Source: Mastigias papua
Lineage: Eukaryota; Cnidaria; Scyphozoa; Rhizostomeae; Mastigiidae
Direction of reading: 5' to 3'
Assembly: GCA_964019165.1 (NCBI GenBank)
Contig: OZ025271.1
Location: 12,751,759 to 12,815,758 of the forward strand
DNA: 64,000 bases
Shown: in pieces, positions 34,950 to 47,262 of the stretch
Position numbering within the stretch: position 1 is the stretch's first letter
Layout of the letters: every line of letters starts with the position of its first letter
Position numbers and translations under genes: made by a program
The notes under the pieces: generated by a model
The model's input: the letters and a program-made list of their open reading frames with translations, nothing else
What the model was told of the DNA's origin: nothing
Databases searched by the model: none

Positions 34950-37683
34950 CGTTGCTCCGTTTCCCTCTTCTATCCCATCCAAGTTTCTATTCTCCAAAGT
35001 TCTAATACACATTGATACACATTGAATAACTTTACCCAAATAATCATTTATCGGAAGATATGAAATAAGCGACAGTAACTTTACCTATTTTAATGCATTA
35101 AAAGAAAACATATTTTATCCCATATTTGCACAAGAATGTTAGTTATTTCTGAAATGATTACGTGCTCTTCACTTGCTGGTACTAGCTGCTGGGAAAAAAC
35201 TGTGGACTACAATATTTAACGCAGCTTTCAGTCGAAAGTTGTAAAAGTTGGGTCCTTATACGCCAACCCATTTATCACCAATTCAAGAAAATTAACGCCA
35301 TAAACCGATGGAGTAAGAAAGGCCGATAAGGTCCGCGACACTCAAAGTTTTGACCAGTAACTACACTTTCCTTAGCTCAAAGTACTTGACTGAACTCGCG
35401 GTACTGGACTGTGCAAAATTTTACTGTATATCTAAGCCATTCTTTCATAACAATGCACGTAATCATTTGAATGTCATGTGACATTTCCAACGAAGAAGAC
35501 AAGTAAAAGAAACGTTATACAATATTGGGTTGGCGCAATCTAATAAACATATAAAAGTATAATTGATAATGTATAATACAATTAAGAATTAATACTTATA
35601 CCTCTAAACATATTCTCTAAACGTGATTACAAATTGGCTTGAGTCAACCAATTATTTTCATGGTTAATATGGACCTAAAATCCATTCGTATAAAGGAGAC
35701 TCAATGCACTTTTGTGATTCTTCTTCTTCTTAACTAAACATCAGTAAAATCTAATGGGGAATCCTCGCATTGGCAACTGCAAGATTCCTGTATGAGGCTG
35801 GGAGCACATGTAAAACACGCCCCATTACGATCAATATCACTAAAAACTCCCAAACATTTACATTCTCTAAAAGGTCCTCGTTTGATAATCCAACACTACC
35901 TTCTCATCCCAAGAGCCTTTCTCTTCGAAGTTGAATGAATTGGGTGTGTCAACTAAGGTGACAATGGATGGGTACATGCCATGTCAGCTGTACCGCTTCC
36001 TTTCTGAAACAGAGGCCAGTATGCGAGCAGAACTAAACTCCACCTCACGTTTAATCAAATAGTTTGTTGACTTTGATTTAAAATACATTACGACAATGCA
36101 ATAAATAAGGCAGACAAAAGGTCCGGGACCTAATTCTAGGAGAACTTCAACATATCATCATATAAAATGTTTCCTCTTCATATCCGAGCGCATTCTAAAC
36201 ACTTTGTTCACAAGTTTCCTGTAACACTGATTGTCTGCACTAAATCACATTTTGTTTCAGCAAATGAAGGAAACTATGATGTCAAGGTCTGGATGAACTT
36301 ACAACTACAAGCACGGCCTATAAAAATTTGGGATTATTTCTATCCCCAGACCTCTCTGTTGTGTCATGTGACAGTGTGTAGCAAATGAAGTTACAGATTA
36401 ATTTGTATTCACAGGATGAGTTTGGCTGTCTAAGAGGAGGTAAACCCATAACATGTTGTCCAAGTAAGGGTACTATGAGGATCTGAAGGGCTTGTACAAA
36501 GAGAGTAGTCTTGAGGGCAGTTGCCAATAATCCCTCTAGGTTCTAATTGGGTCCTATATTACTCCATAGCACGGTGTATCTAGATGACCTTTATAAATAC
36601 CATTTAAACTTTCGTGCAATTCCTTATTCCACTGGATCTCTTGCTAACAACGATGACATCAATAACTGACTTTCAATTACTATTGCCATCTCGTATCATA
36701 AGGATGTAAATTAATAAGGAGACATTGCCCTCAAATTACAAATCAAAAGGCAGTTCTCTAATTGAGAATCATACACAGGTACAGGGCGCTTCATATTTAA
36801 AATGAGTGATGGTAAATTAGGTAAGATAGCCACGTGATCAAATGGTAATCCCATGCTATGGTGATAGTGGTTTTGTTCCGAAATATAGCTAAAAGGGGAC
36901 TTCAGCAACTTTCAAGCAAATCAGGGGCAATGAAGACAAATTCATTGCTCCTAGACAATAAACCTGCTACTAGGTTTATAATACCTACCGTTCACCAAAA
37001 GTAGATCGACTATTTAGTAATCAAAACCAGCTAATATTTACAAAGTACTATATCAAAATAAATAAACACGACATGACAAACAAAAAATACTAGAAAATGC
37101 ACCAGTTCGCATGGTAAATTACAACCGTCAGATGAAGCCTCCTACGATAACAAAAGGGTATTACAAATGATATGTCTAGTGCATGTGATTGGCTATTAGA
37201 ACAATGAAAACACACAAGGCTTTGCATACTATGGTGAGAAATTGCAGGACAAGGAGACAAGCAAGGTAAATAGGCAGAAAAGCGGTTGCCAGGGTGACAA
37301 AGCCAAGAGGGTTAAATAGTGGTATGGAGAGTGAAGGAGAGGAGAGAGTATTGCACAGAAGTGTAAATCTAGAAATAAGATATATAACAAATTATAACTA
37401 AAAGGTAATCCTATTCAGATTGTATAGAAGTAAAAAGGGGAGACCTCCAACATTCAAAAGTGGCTTCCTTGCTCCCTATCAATTTCGACACTGATGACAA
37501 AGTAAAGCACTCCAGCTCCTTCGCTGTTCCATTGCTGTCCTTACTTCTTGCCTATTAGACGATCGATGCTACTAGATGTACCCACTGTTACAGCAATTGT
37601 TCAAAAGTTGCAAAGGGCGATAGCACAAAGCAACACATAACCGTGTAGAAACGTACAGATATCGCATTGAATAAATATTATTG
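34950..37683. other. Gene-poor DNA
   Basis: No coding exon recognised. The stretch near 37060-37210 is a diverged copy of 40140-40290 (shared order: GACA-ACAAA, GCACCAG, then ATTAGAACAAT and ACACACAA), so part of this spacer arose by duplication of the neighbouring locus. Confidence 0.4.
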
Positions 37684-40600
37684 TCAAGTTTGCAACTCTA
37701 CTGTCATCTTCAATTGCAAGGCAAATCTTTTAGCCACAGATGAAAACCGCTTATCAAAGCAAATAGCCTCGAAATGAATTCCATTTGAAATGACCTCACT
37801 AGAATCACATGACCTCTCAATAGAGATATAATCATCCAAAAACACTGGGCAAAATACCAAATGGAAAAATGAGATCAAAACTTACCATTGAAGAAGGCGA
37901 CTTCTGTTTCTGAATGTAACATTCTATAAGGAAGAAATAAAGGAAACTATTTGAAAACAAAATACATCATTCTTTAAAGCACTAATTGTATAACAATTCT
38001 ATTAACCAACAAAATATATTTAAAGGAAAGTTAATGATGCTAATACTGGTTCTGGCACATTGTCGTCAATGGAATTCAAATTAACAGAAATTAGAGCGAC
38101 ATTCCATTCTGATAACATGAGGACACAGCTCATTGTAAATAAAGTAAATTTAAACAAGCTAACTCCAAATATCAAATTGCTTTCAGGACGTCATCAAACA
38201 ATAAGCATATCTCAAAAAATCTCCAGCACACTTACTGTTGACACTTGGAAAGTAATCTTTACTGCGGATGGAGGAGAACTAGAAGTTGGAGGAGTCTGAA
38301 AGAGAAATGAGTAAACATATTAGCAAAACAACACACAGCAACTATCTGTTATTTATTAGGCCTAGGTAATGCCGATGAAAGGCCGTGGAACCGATGACAA
38401 AGTACCAACAAATGATAAAAGGTTAAGTAGATAGAGAGATAAGATCAAGTTTGTTGATGTTAGATTTGAAAAAACCTGTCGCACAAGGAATGCCAATAAT
38501 GTCCACAAATGATCACGTGATATGATTTAGAATATGACGTCATATCAACTTACTGGATATTGGGAAGGTGTTCTGACGCCATGGGATGGAGTTCCAGATG
38601 ATGGTGAATGATGCGGCTATAAGAGAAAATAACAAAGTATTGCATAACGCAAATACGTCACAATGAGCACTAATGAGTATTCATCAAATTCATTTACACT
38701 TTCATATACTTGAGATGTACTAACTCTCATCTTATAAATGGGCCATATTATGCACAGTCTCAGTTAAAAAAGTAGACATCTTATGTGGCAATAACAGCCA
38801 AGTAAAACCGTCTCAACTAACTGCTGAAGAGGGTGTAATACGTCATCGCAGAGGGTGCCGTTCAACTGACATTCTTCCAGTATGCAACAACAGCAACAAT
38901 AAGAATAACATTTGAATAGCCAATCAACTGAATGATGACGTAACATACCATTGAATGATCGACAGTACTATAAACATCTGCGTTGGGGGATGTCATGCGA
39001 GAGGTGGACATCTGTAATGACACATCAGAAATTACAATAAAGATCAATAAGGGATATCAGCTGACATCATTCCAAAATGAAAATGCATGGAATCAAATGT
39101 CACTTACAGTATCTAAGTATTTTACAATCAACAACAAAAATAAATGAAGCAAAGGTTTGTACATCAAAAATCCGAGCTCAGGGCTAAGATATTGAACAAT
39201 AGAAATTATGTAAGATAACTCTATATATTGGCAGTTCCTTCTAATCAGCACCCAAATTGAAACAGCATGTGAGTCTTGTTAATGTTCACTAGGCCAAAGC
39301 ACCTTCGTGGACCAGATTTAGCGGAAAATTCCGTGAAGCATATAGTTTGACAAACACTATAGATAGCTGCTACGATAAAGCAATATAAAATTTTATGTAA
39401 AACAAAACTTTCATTCCATCAAATGTTTGCATTCCATTGAACTGCCCAGTCAGTCTAAAGTCACATACAACTTTGTTAGTAAATATTTAAGCATCATAAC
39501 GTACTGTTGAGGGTATTGTGGGAGACCAATAATGCAAGGAAATGTTGACAATGAAAAAGAAAAATCTATTGAAGAGAAAGGAGAAATATAGCACAAAACA
39601 ACATGATAAAGCAACAACAAAACAAGGCTACTAAAATAACATTTGATAAAAAGTTGAGGATAAAACAGGGCTCTTCCTATAATGTCCCCGTTCCATCAAA
39701 GTTTAACAGTATGTCGGCAGCACTAGTACGATTAACACCTGCCTGTCAATACAGTTCCTAACTAACTAAATTCTTATAAGAAACTTTGCAAACCCCCTTC
39801 GCATTAGGATACACACTTAATGGGCTTAATTTTGCATCAAAATGGCTCCTATCTAGTTTAATAACATGATGACCTGACTCTATCTAATGTACTAACTGCA
39901 CTTCAATCTCTGTATAGGCCTTAATGCACCATAAGTTGAGTTAACTTGCAAAGAAAGCGAAAGTCTATCAGATGAACTCATAATTATCCCTGAAAATATT
40001 GGAATAGACCCATATACAAATATATCTCTCAAACAAAACCAAACATACTGTAAGCTGAAAATATATTAGAATAGACTTAGTTTCTTATAACTAAAATATA
40101 CTAACAACGGGATGTAGCGAAATAATTGCATAAAAATAAGGATAAAAATGACATACAAATAGAAAATACGATAAATGCGCCAGATTTGTAACAAAAAGTC
40201 AGAGTAGAATACAGCGGCGAGATGAACGTTCCTGGGGATACAATAAAATGTTTCAAATGACATGATTAGTAAATGTGACTATCATTAGAACAATAGACAC
40301 ACAATCTAAAATGTGTGACTTTGATTGTAAACACTGAGTTTCTTATAAGAAATTTCACACAAAAGCACAACTTGTTCGTGCACAACAGGGTACCTTAGTG
40401 GTTCACTGTAAAGTTACGCAGTGCCGGCCAATTAACTCCTCTGTATGATTCAACAAGAGACTGCAGCATGTATTGTTCGTGAATACTCAATAGAACTAAG
40501 CAATATCTTACGACAGATTTGGTCAAAAATCCCATGAAATATATACGTAGTTTGATAAACATCATCAAGCGTTGATAGGTTAATGTAATGCAAAATTTAA

Positions 40601-40814
40601 CTAAAACAAAAATTTCATTCCATCAGATATGTGCATTCCATAAAATCCTTCAATCAGTTTACGGTGACAAATGGCCAACACATAGCATGCCAGTTATAAT
40701 GTCACAACTTACTGTTGATGATGGATGATCAATTGCTCGAGGAGGTGGATGATCAATTGCTCGAGGAGGTGGATGTTCAATTGCACGAAGTAGTATTGAA
40801 AATAAGGGTGGGTT
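37684..40814 (-). CDS. Gene of very small Ser/Pro/Thr-rich exons
   Basis: Minus-strand exons with clean splice signals: 40814-40713 (102 nt; includes AIEHPPPRAIDHPPPRAID), 39011-38949 (63 nt; MSTSRMTSPNADVYSTVDHS), 38616-38554 (63 nt; PHHSPSSGTPSHGVRTPSQY), 38295-38236 (60 nt; TPPTSSSPPSAVKITFQVST), 37923-37886 (38 nt) and a last exon from 37844 with a stop at 37684. The first four are multiples of three in phase 0, each preceded by a pyrimidine-AG and followed by GTAAGT or GTATGT. The 38-nt exon allows two frames: one stops soon after, the other gives a protein-like end (VFLDDYISIERSCDSSEV, then HFEAICFDKRFSSVAKRFAL). I do not recognise the family; the linker looks disordered. Further 5' exons probably lie to the right. 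Confidence 0.45.
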
Positions 40815-40930
40815 CTATTAATGAGAAAGGAGAATATTCGGATAAAACAAGACGGAAGTCATCAAGATGACACAAAATAAGAAAAGGCAACATGTAGATC
40901 AACCAAAATGAGAAGTTTTTCCAATCAAAT
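39290..40930. repeat. Diverged tandem duplication around the micro-exons
   Basis: About 39390-39560 resembles 40590-40740: both carry TTTCATTCCATCA, then GCATTCCAT, CAGTCAGT/AATCAGTT, and a splice donor preceded by CAACA on the minus strand. The copy at 39.5 kb keeps the acceptor CAATAG and the donor GTACGT, but its 61-nt exon is out of phase, so it looks like a dying exon copy. A third trace may lie near 41010. Identity is low (roughly 60-70% by eye). Confidence 0.45.
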
Positions 40931-41749
40931 ATGTTCATTTAGTCAAAGTTTACAATCTGTATACAGCGGTAGTATGACTAAAACCTGCCAGTTAATACAA
41001 GCCAGTAAACAGTGGGGGTGGGGGCTGGGGTAGTGTGGACAGTGCTCCAAATAATTCGCTAAGATTCTTGTATTTCGAGATATCCCAAATAGTTATTTGA
41101 ACGTATAACACGATGCACAAAATGCAGCCTAATCTGACATAAATACTCTAGACAGGCATATCCTTATGGTTTTATAGCTATTCCAATACAGTTTCTTACT
41201 TGGAAATCGTTTGCAGTGCTTGTTTAAAAGGTTGAGTGCATGATCTAACAATTTATACAATTATGATCAATTAAGTTATATACTTCAGAACGAATGACTA
41301 CTAAGCTGACTCCAGTCAAACGCACTGTTAATTCCAATCTAAAGATGTATCTCTCCTGGAGCAACTTTCTATTTCACATCCATGCAGTACCGGAGCTCCA
41401 GGGGAGGTTGGGTACTAAATAGCTTCAACTCGTTGAATATGTGGCATGTCAGAGTCGTCCAAAACTGTACAGCCTTCATGGTTTCCATAAAGTTGTTACC
41501 TGTCACTACTTGTCGCTTGCATTTCAACAGAAATATACCTAAATATTTTGCAGCAACACATGACGACACGTAGAAACAGCTGACGACTGGTTTGCTGAGT
41601 TAGAGACAGCAGGAGATAAACCTTTTCCAGTATGCGCTTGGCACTTCTTCAAAGGAGGTTATTGAAAAATTGCAGCGCGACAAGGAAAACAATGAATATG
41701 GAGGATATTATAACAAGAGTTGAATTTGGAGGCCCCAAGGAATCAACCA

Positions 41750-42821
41750 GGATAGTTTCCTAGCTGAAGTACAGAAATATGAATGCCTGTACAAGTGTGA
41801 AGTACAAGAACAAATGCCTATAAATAAATGCTTGGAGCAAAGAAGGTAGTTAAGTTGGTATATCGATGAAAGATGCGGAACTGAAGTTTAAAAACCTGAG
41901 ATCCATGTATACAAGGCATTTACATACAATGGGAAGTTTAGCTTCCGATTCAGAGAAGAGAATCTTTAGCTGCATCAAAGGAAATTGCTGCCTTTGAGTG
42001 GCAACAGCCAGACATACGTCACAGAAGACCGCTGACACATTTTCATGCCAAGTTAATTGGCTTTTGTCAGATATTTAATTTGGGTGTTGTGCAATCACCC
42101 AGCTTAATTTCACTAGAATCACCAGGAACATCATCCAGCACAAGTGATAACAACGGTGCTAGTATAAATGATTTTGATAGTACATACGGTCAGCCTGACA
42201 GTGACCCTGATTTTGAGAACCCGAGTCACTCAATGAACACCAGATCCCCCCAAGGAAATAAATGAATAGAAGGAGATAGATGGTGCTGTTCAAAATAAAG
42301 AACACATGACTAGTAGCATATCCGATGAAGAGGGACAAATATCAGTTTATGGGATCAAAGTACCTGATGAATCATCATATTCAAGGACAATTGGAAGTTT
42401 CAGTGGCAGCGTTAAATCAAACAACAGACCATGGACAAAAGTTGAGAAGCCAGCATCAACAGCCAACATGGATAACCTACTTGTGACAACAGCCAAGTCA
42501 ATTGCTACTCATCTGAGAGAAGCCAGAGAGCAGGCAGTTTGAAGGACAAGGAAGATGGTGAAGAAAGCCTTTTTTTGCAGAAGTCTCATTCCAAGACTAA
42601 AGAGACTACCTAACAGAACAAGGGCTGCAATTAGGTGTCAAATTGAGCAAGAGTTTTTTCAGGCTGAATATGGTAGCCCTTATCATGCTCCACAGCCCAA
42701 TGAATTTGAGCAGTTCAGACCAAACATAAATTCATTTTCTGACTCAACGAACTATGTTCCCTTTTCACAGTTAAAGAATTCTGATGAAAAATTCAACTAC
42801 ACTGTTTTATACAAATCTTGA
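41750..42821 (+). pseudogene. Harbinger MADF/BESS DNA-binding protein, broken
   Basis: FLAEVQKYECLYK (about 41758) and MKDAELKFKNLRSMYTRHL (about 41869) are the start and middle of a MADF domain, a Myb-related DNA-binding fold. A Ser/Asp-rich linker follows (STSDNNGASINDFDSTYGQP, about 42140). The end, FFCRSLIPRLKRLPNRTRAA and IRCQIEQEFFQAEYGSPY (42570-42690), is BESS-like, a protein-interaction segment. Frame changes and stops separate the pieces (near 41845, 42264 and 42541). In active Harbinger elements this protein brings the transposase to the nucleus and to the element ends. It faces the transposase gene tail to tail. Confidence 0.65.
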
Positions 42822-42915
42822 ATCAATCGCACACAAAATTGTCCTATTTTACAGTTATCGTCTTTGGTTTGTTCTCTATTAGGTACGTTATATGAAAACA
42901 GAAGCTTTCTTCAAC

Positions 42916-45600
42916 TCAAAGGGATAAAAGACATACAATAACAGTACAGTGAAGCTTTTGCATTAGATATTCAGTATTTCTATATGATGCTTTAGATGTT
43001 GTGCTCTGTATGTTTCCTTGATCGTGAACTGAAGCACAAAATCTAACATGTTTATACTGCCAATTCACTTCACCATCGCGGCCAATGAAAAAATTCTTCA
43101 AACTTTCTTTGATTTGATCTGCTTCAAACCTGTACCTGTTGCCATGCAGTCTAAAAAGATTATGGAGACATTTATCTTCTGTCATAGCTCTTCTCAAATC
43201 ACCAGGAATGATTTTTCCTGTTGAACCCCCACTGCCTACAAATCCATTTGGAAGATAGTTGGCATTATCCGTTAATCTAATGAAATTGTACAAATATACT
43301 GCAGCCCTGGTAAGCCCGTCAATTTGCTCTATTCCAGCTTTAATAGGACGACAAAAAATTATCCATTTCGCTGCCAGTATACCAAATTTGTTTTCTATTG
43401 TTCCCCTTGCCCTGGATAGCCGGTAATTGAAAATATGGTGTTTTCAGGAATTGCTTTTCCTGTATAAGGTTTTACAAGGTATGGTTTTAATGGGAAAATA
43501 TCATCAGCAACTAAAACATATGGGAGGATTCTAACACCTTGTTAAGTTGGCTTTGCGATTCCAAAACTGCTGGGGTGGTGCTCCGCAAACGTCAGGTTGA
43601 CAAAACACTTACATAATTATCTCCACCAAAGGCTCTTATGTCTACCATAATAAAGCAATGCTTTGTATCACACAATGCTAAAAGCACAAAGCTGTGGAAC
43701 TTTCTTTCTTTCTGTCTTTCCAAAGTGCCTGTCATGTTACGTTAGCGATCATGAATCTGCACTTCTGTCTATCCTTTGCTAAATGCACGAACTCCGCTAC
43801 TTTGTACCGTCCATTGAAACTTTCTATTAAACAATCCATGAATTTCTTCCGTTGTCGTCCTTTAGCCCTCATACCAATTATAATTGTGAGCAAAAGTCAC
43901 TCTCCAATCCTTGTGCTCTTAGCATGTGACCAAGAAATTGCAGCTGTCTCTTCTCAATACTTCTCATAAATCCCCTTTCCAATCCCGCTCTTCTCAATAC
44001 CTCTTCAGTTGTAACTTTGTCCGTCCATTGTATCCTTAACATTCCTCTTACAAACCACATTTCAACCGTCCATGCCTCAGATCCGTATAACAACTTTGAC
44101 CTCGTGTTTCACAGTGTCAAATGCTTTCTCAGAGTCCACAAAACAGAGAAAAACAGTCTTTCGCATTTCAACAGACTGTTCAATTATCATTCTTAAAGGA
44201 AATATTGCATTGGTGGTACCTTTCACTTTCATAAATCCATACTGTTCCTCCAAGATTCTCTCATTGATCTTTCCTCTCAATCTATTCATTACTACTCTCA
44301 ACAATACTTTACCAAGTTGATTCATAATGCTTATAGCTCTGTGTTTAGAGCATTCTAAAGCACCTGGTGTTTTGGGATTGCAACGTATACTGATTCTTTC
44401 ATAGCATTTGGTATATACCCACTATCATAAATTCTGGTTGCTAAATCAGCTATTTTCCTTATTCGAAATTCATCTATAGCTTCTATCATTTCTATTACAA
44501 TTCCATCTTCTCCTGCTGCCTTTCCTTTTATCATAGCCTTTATTGCTGCTCTTATTTCATCTTGCATAATTGGAGAGCCTGATAAAGTACCATCAAATTT
44601 TAGTATCTCTCTTCTATTATCAATATAAAGCATATTGACATATTCTTCCCATCTATTCTTTATTTCATCTACTTCTACCAAGATGTTACGATCTTTATCT
44701 TTTATAATGTTGTTCCCTAGAGATCCCTTTCTTGCTTCCTAATTCTTTGATCTTATCATATACTCTTGGTGAATTAGTCTTTTCCAAGTCCTCAATTTCA
44801 TCACACTTTTGCAAAATCCACTCCTCTCTCCCTTCTCTACACTTTTTCTTAATTTCTTTATCTAGCTCTCTATACTTTACAGTGCTTAACTTCCATTTTC
44901 TTCTCTCATCTTCAAACTGAGTATGTCTTGTGTCATCCATGGTTGCCGTGTTGTTCTTGCCTTCTAAGGTAAAACGTTTTCAGCTGTCTCTACTAGTGCC
45001 TTCTGTAAATTCTTCCATTCACGCTCCACCCCTTCCTCTTTATCCTCTGAAACACCCTCACCTAGAACCTCATACCTATGCTTCACATCAATTAAGTATT
45101 TCCTTCTCAATTTCTCTCCATTGAGATCTTTCCATTACTTCCTAACTTTATATGTCTTCCTCTTCCTTACCTTCTTTAACTTTACTTTCATTACTGCCAC
45201 TACTGGGACATGATCACAATCTAAACTACAGTCTGCACCAGGATATGTCTTTGCTTGTGGAACTTTATGTAAATGAAATCAGTTGAATAAGCTCTTTGGG
45301 ACGTTCAGTTGAAATATGCTGTCCATCCAGGGCTTCAATGCAACTGGGATATTGCTACTCCTTTTTAAATTCTCTTACAATTTTGAGCGATTCTTGTGCA
45401 TTTGAAGGCATTCATAAGTATGTTTCACTCAAAGTTGCCCATAATGCAGCACAGGTTTCTTTAATGATATTTGATATTGTTGCACGGCCAATTCCCAACC
45501 CAATTGCCTCTTGGCTATCTTAGGCCCTAACAAAAAGAGTAAATGCTCTAATTCTTCTGGTGCTAATTGAAGAAATCTAGAATATAAATAATAAAAGTAA
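42916..45600 (-). pseudogene. Harbinger DDE transposase, split by a LINE
   Basis: All three catalytic blocks survive: EALDGQHIST (first Asp, about 45325), MVDIRAFGGDN (second Asp, about 43630) and RGTIENKFGILAAKW (Glu, about 43395). Other DDE_Tnp_4 landmarks are LAPEELEHLLFLLGPKIAK (45570), LPYVLVADDIFPLKPYL (43520), LYNFIRLTDNANYLPNGFVG and the C-terminal NWQYKHVRF. The reading is cut between KVPQ on both sides by the LINE at 43704-45255. Several frameshifts and stops (for example near 43570 and 43440) also kill it. The enzyme would excise and integrate the element at a 3-bp target. Confidence 0.75.
43693..45266 (-). mobile_element. RTE-type LINE with 11-bp target duplication
   Basis: TGTGGAACTTT occurs at 43693-43703 and again at 45256-45266, a perfect 11-bp target duplication. 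Minus-strand coding in order: the endonuclease end CSLDCDHVPVVAVMKVKLKK, the linker (GVEREWKNLQKALVETAEN, MDDTRHTQFEDERRKWK), RT start (IKGKAAGEDGIVIEMI), LGKVLLRVVMNRLRGKIN, EQYGFMKVKGTTNAIF and CFVDSEKAFDTVKHE, then directly LLYGSEAWTVEMW and the tail LQFLGHMLRAQG, GMRAKGRQRKKFMDC. The 3' end is a short (GAAA)n. It is 5'-truncated within the endonuclease and lacks about 200 RT residues including the YADD box. This is the RTE/BovB-like group. Confidence 0.85.
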
Positions 45601-46269
45601 GGAAGTTATAGTACTATCTGGTTTTATGGAGGAAAGATTTGGATGTTATGCCATATAGAGAAATCCAATCATAAACTAACTCAGTAAATTCAAAGAAAAC
45701 TTCCAAGTGTCTAGCCTTAGACGAGCATATGGCAACAATCAAGGGCAGGGGTCTAATCCAAAAAAGGCCTACTAGAAGCTTGTAGAGGATACGGCTTAGA
45801 ATACTAACTTGTAAATTAAGAAACAGAAGATATATTACAAGAATTTTCCTGATTTCCTTACTTCCTTGGCTAATGGCAATTAAGAGCATATATCATAAGA
45901 CGAAAAGGGGCTTTTTATCCTTTAAGAAAGAGGACAGGGTCTAGACCCTCAGGAGCCCTCCATAATTGGGTGCCTGAGCTGTCCTGTCACAAGAACCTTG
46001 TTTCTGAGTTCTAATGCAGAAATAGTGTTAACATTTGTTACCTGCAAAAATAATCTCTATCATGCAATCTCAGCTCCCTCATCAAGGTGTTGCAAAAACC
46101 AAGCTTTGCTCTGAGTAGAAATATCTTTCTTACCCAACATCTGTGTTGTCTTCTGCGTGTAATGTCTGTTTACCGCAAGTAAACCATAGAGGCTGGATTC
46201 TCACAAGACAGCTTCCCAAGAATAGGCCATTTTAACAGTAGCATCAAATTTTGCAATTGTATCAAAAGC

Positions 46270-46436
46270 AAGTCCATTTTATTAGCGACAGGAAGCGAAA
46301 GGCAGTGACAGGTAGCGAAAGCCAGCAATCTTAAAATCTAATGACCAGACGCGACAGGTAGCGGCAGTTGGCGACCTTAAAATCTAATGGGCAGTAGCGA
46401 CAGGTAGCAACAGGTGGCGACCCTATGGAAACCAGG
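46270..46436 (-). repeat. Right end of the Harbinger element with direct repeats
   Basis: GCGACAGGTAGCG-type words recur about every 45-55 bp (near 46270, 46350 and 46397), separated by TTAAAATCTAATG twice (46332 and 46377). The left end shows only one clear copy. Subterminal direct repeats of this type are candidate binding sites for the MADF/Myb-like protein. Confidence 0.55.
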
Positions 46437-46957
46437 CTGAAAAGAAGCTAATGACAATTCTCAAACGCATATAATTGATTTCATCTGATGCTTCTACAGA
46501 TCTGCCATGATGGAGCATATGTTTACAGAGTGCTTTTCCCTAATACCTAACTAGCCTGGGCCTAACATTTTGCCCAGATGTGTTAGTCTCATGCCTTCAC
46601 TCCTCCCCCCTCACTACCACTGGCACCATCAGTTTCATCACTGCCCAACTGTCAGATTCAGCTTCCTACTAGCCAAAGCTTAGAACACAATCAATTTTCT
46701 TAACAAGAACCAATTTACCAACCCCCTCTACCCTGTGCATAGGTTTTCTTGAATGATAGCCTGATTTACATGGTAAAGGAAGCGAGAAGACCAATCACAG
46801 GAATTTATGATACTCTTCAAAATACCGGGAACAGAACCGACAATCATTTATCCGAGTGAGTTGTACAAAATTTGTTTACAGCCCTAAAGTTTCTTACAAT
46901 GAGTTCCTTATAGACAACAATTTGTGTAATTTGAAAAATGATGATATAGACAGACTA

Positions 46958-47016
<59 letters not shown>

Positions 47017-47218
47017 TAATCAATCAATCAATCAATCCATTGACCAATCAATCACTCAATAAATCTATTCAATGATCAATCAATCATGAATCAATCAATC
47101 AATCAATCACTCAATTCATCGATCAATCAATCATGAATCAATCAATCAATTAATCAATCAATCAATCCATTGATCAATCAATCACTCAATAAATTTATTC
47201 AATGATCAATCAATCATG

Positions 47219-47258
<40 letters not shown>
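46958..47258. repeat. (CAAT)n microsatellite with a higher-order unit
   Basis: About 300 bp of CAATCAATCAAT with interruptions. A 56-bp interrupted block beginning CCATTGA-CAATCAATCACT at 47037 recurs at 47167, so a 130-bp segment was duplicated as a unit. The reading Asn-Gln-Ser-Ile repeated is a by-product and not a protein. Confidence 0.9.
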
Positions 47259-47259
<1 letters not shown>

Positions 47260-47262
47260 ATT

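Larger units (their letters stand above)
41479..46435. mobile_element. Harbinger (PIF) transposon, interrupted by an RTE LINE
   Basis: The left end TGGTTTCCATAAAGTTG (41479) with TTACCTGTCACTACTTGTCG mirrors the right end, which on the plus strand reads CGACAGGTAGCAACAGGTGG and CCTATGGAAACCA (about 46398-46434). Inside are the two proteins known for Harbinger elements, placed tail to tail: a MADF/BESS DNA-binding protein (plus) and a DDE transposase (minus). The 1.55-kb RTE LINE at 43704-45255 is a later insertion, so the element was about 3.4 kb. The exact 3-bp target duplication could not be fixed. Confidence 0.75.

Noticed and set aside
43694..45124. Plus-strand Ser/Leu-rich ORFs at 43.7-45.1 kb
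   Set aside because: Antisense shadows of the RTE LINE on the minus strand.
46856..47062. ORF with repeated Asn-Gln-Ser-Ile
   Set aside because: It is the translation of the (CAAT)n microsatellite; no start context or conserved part.
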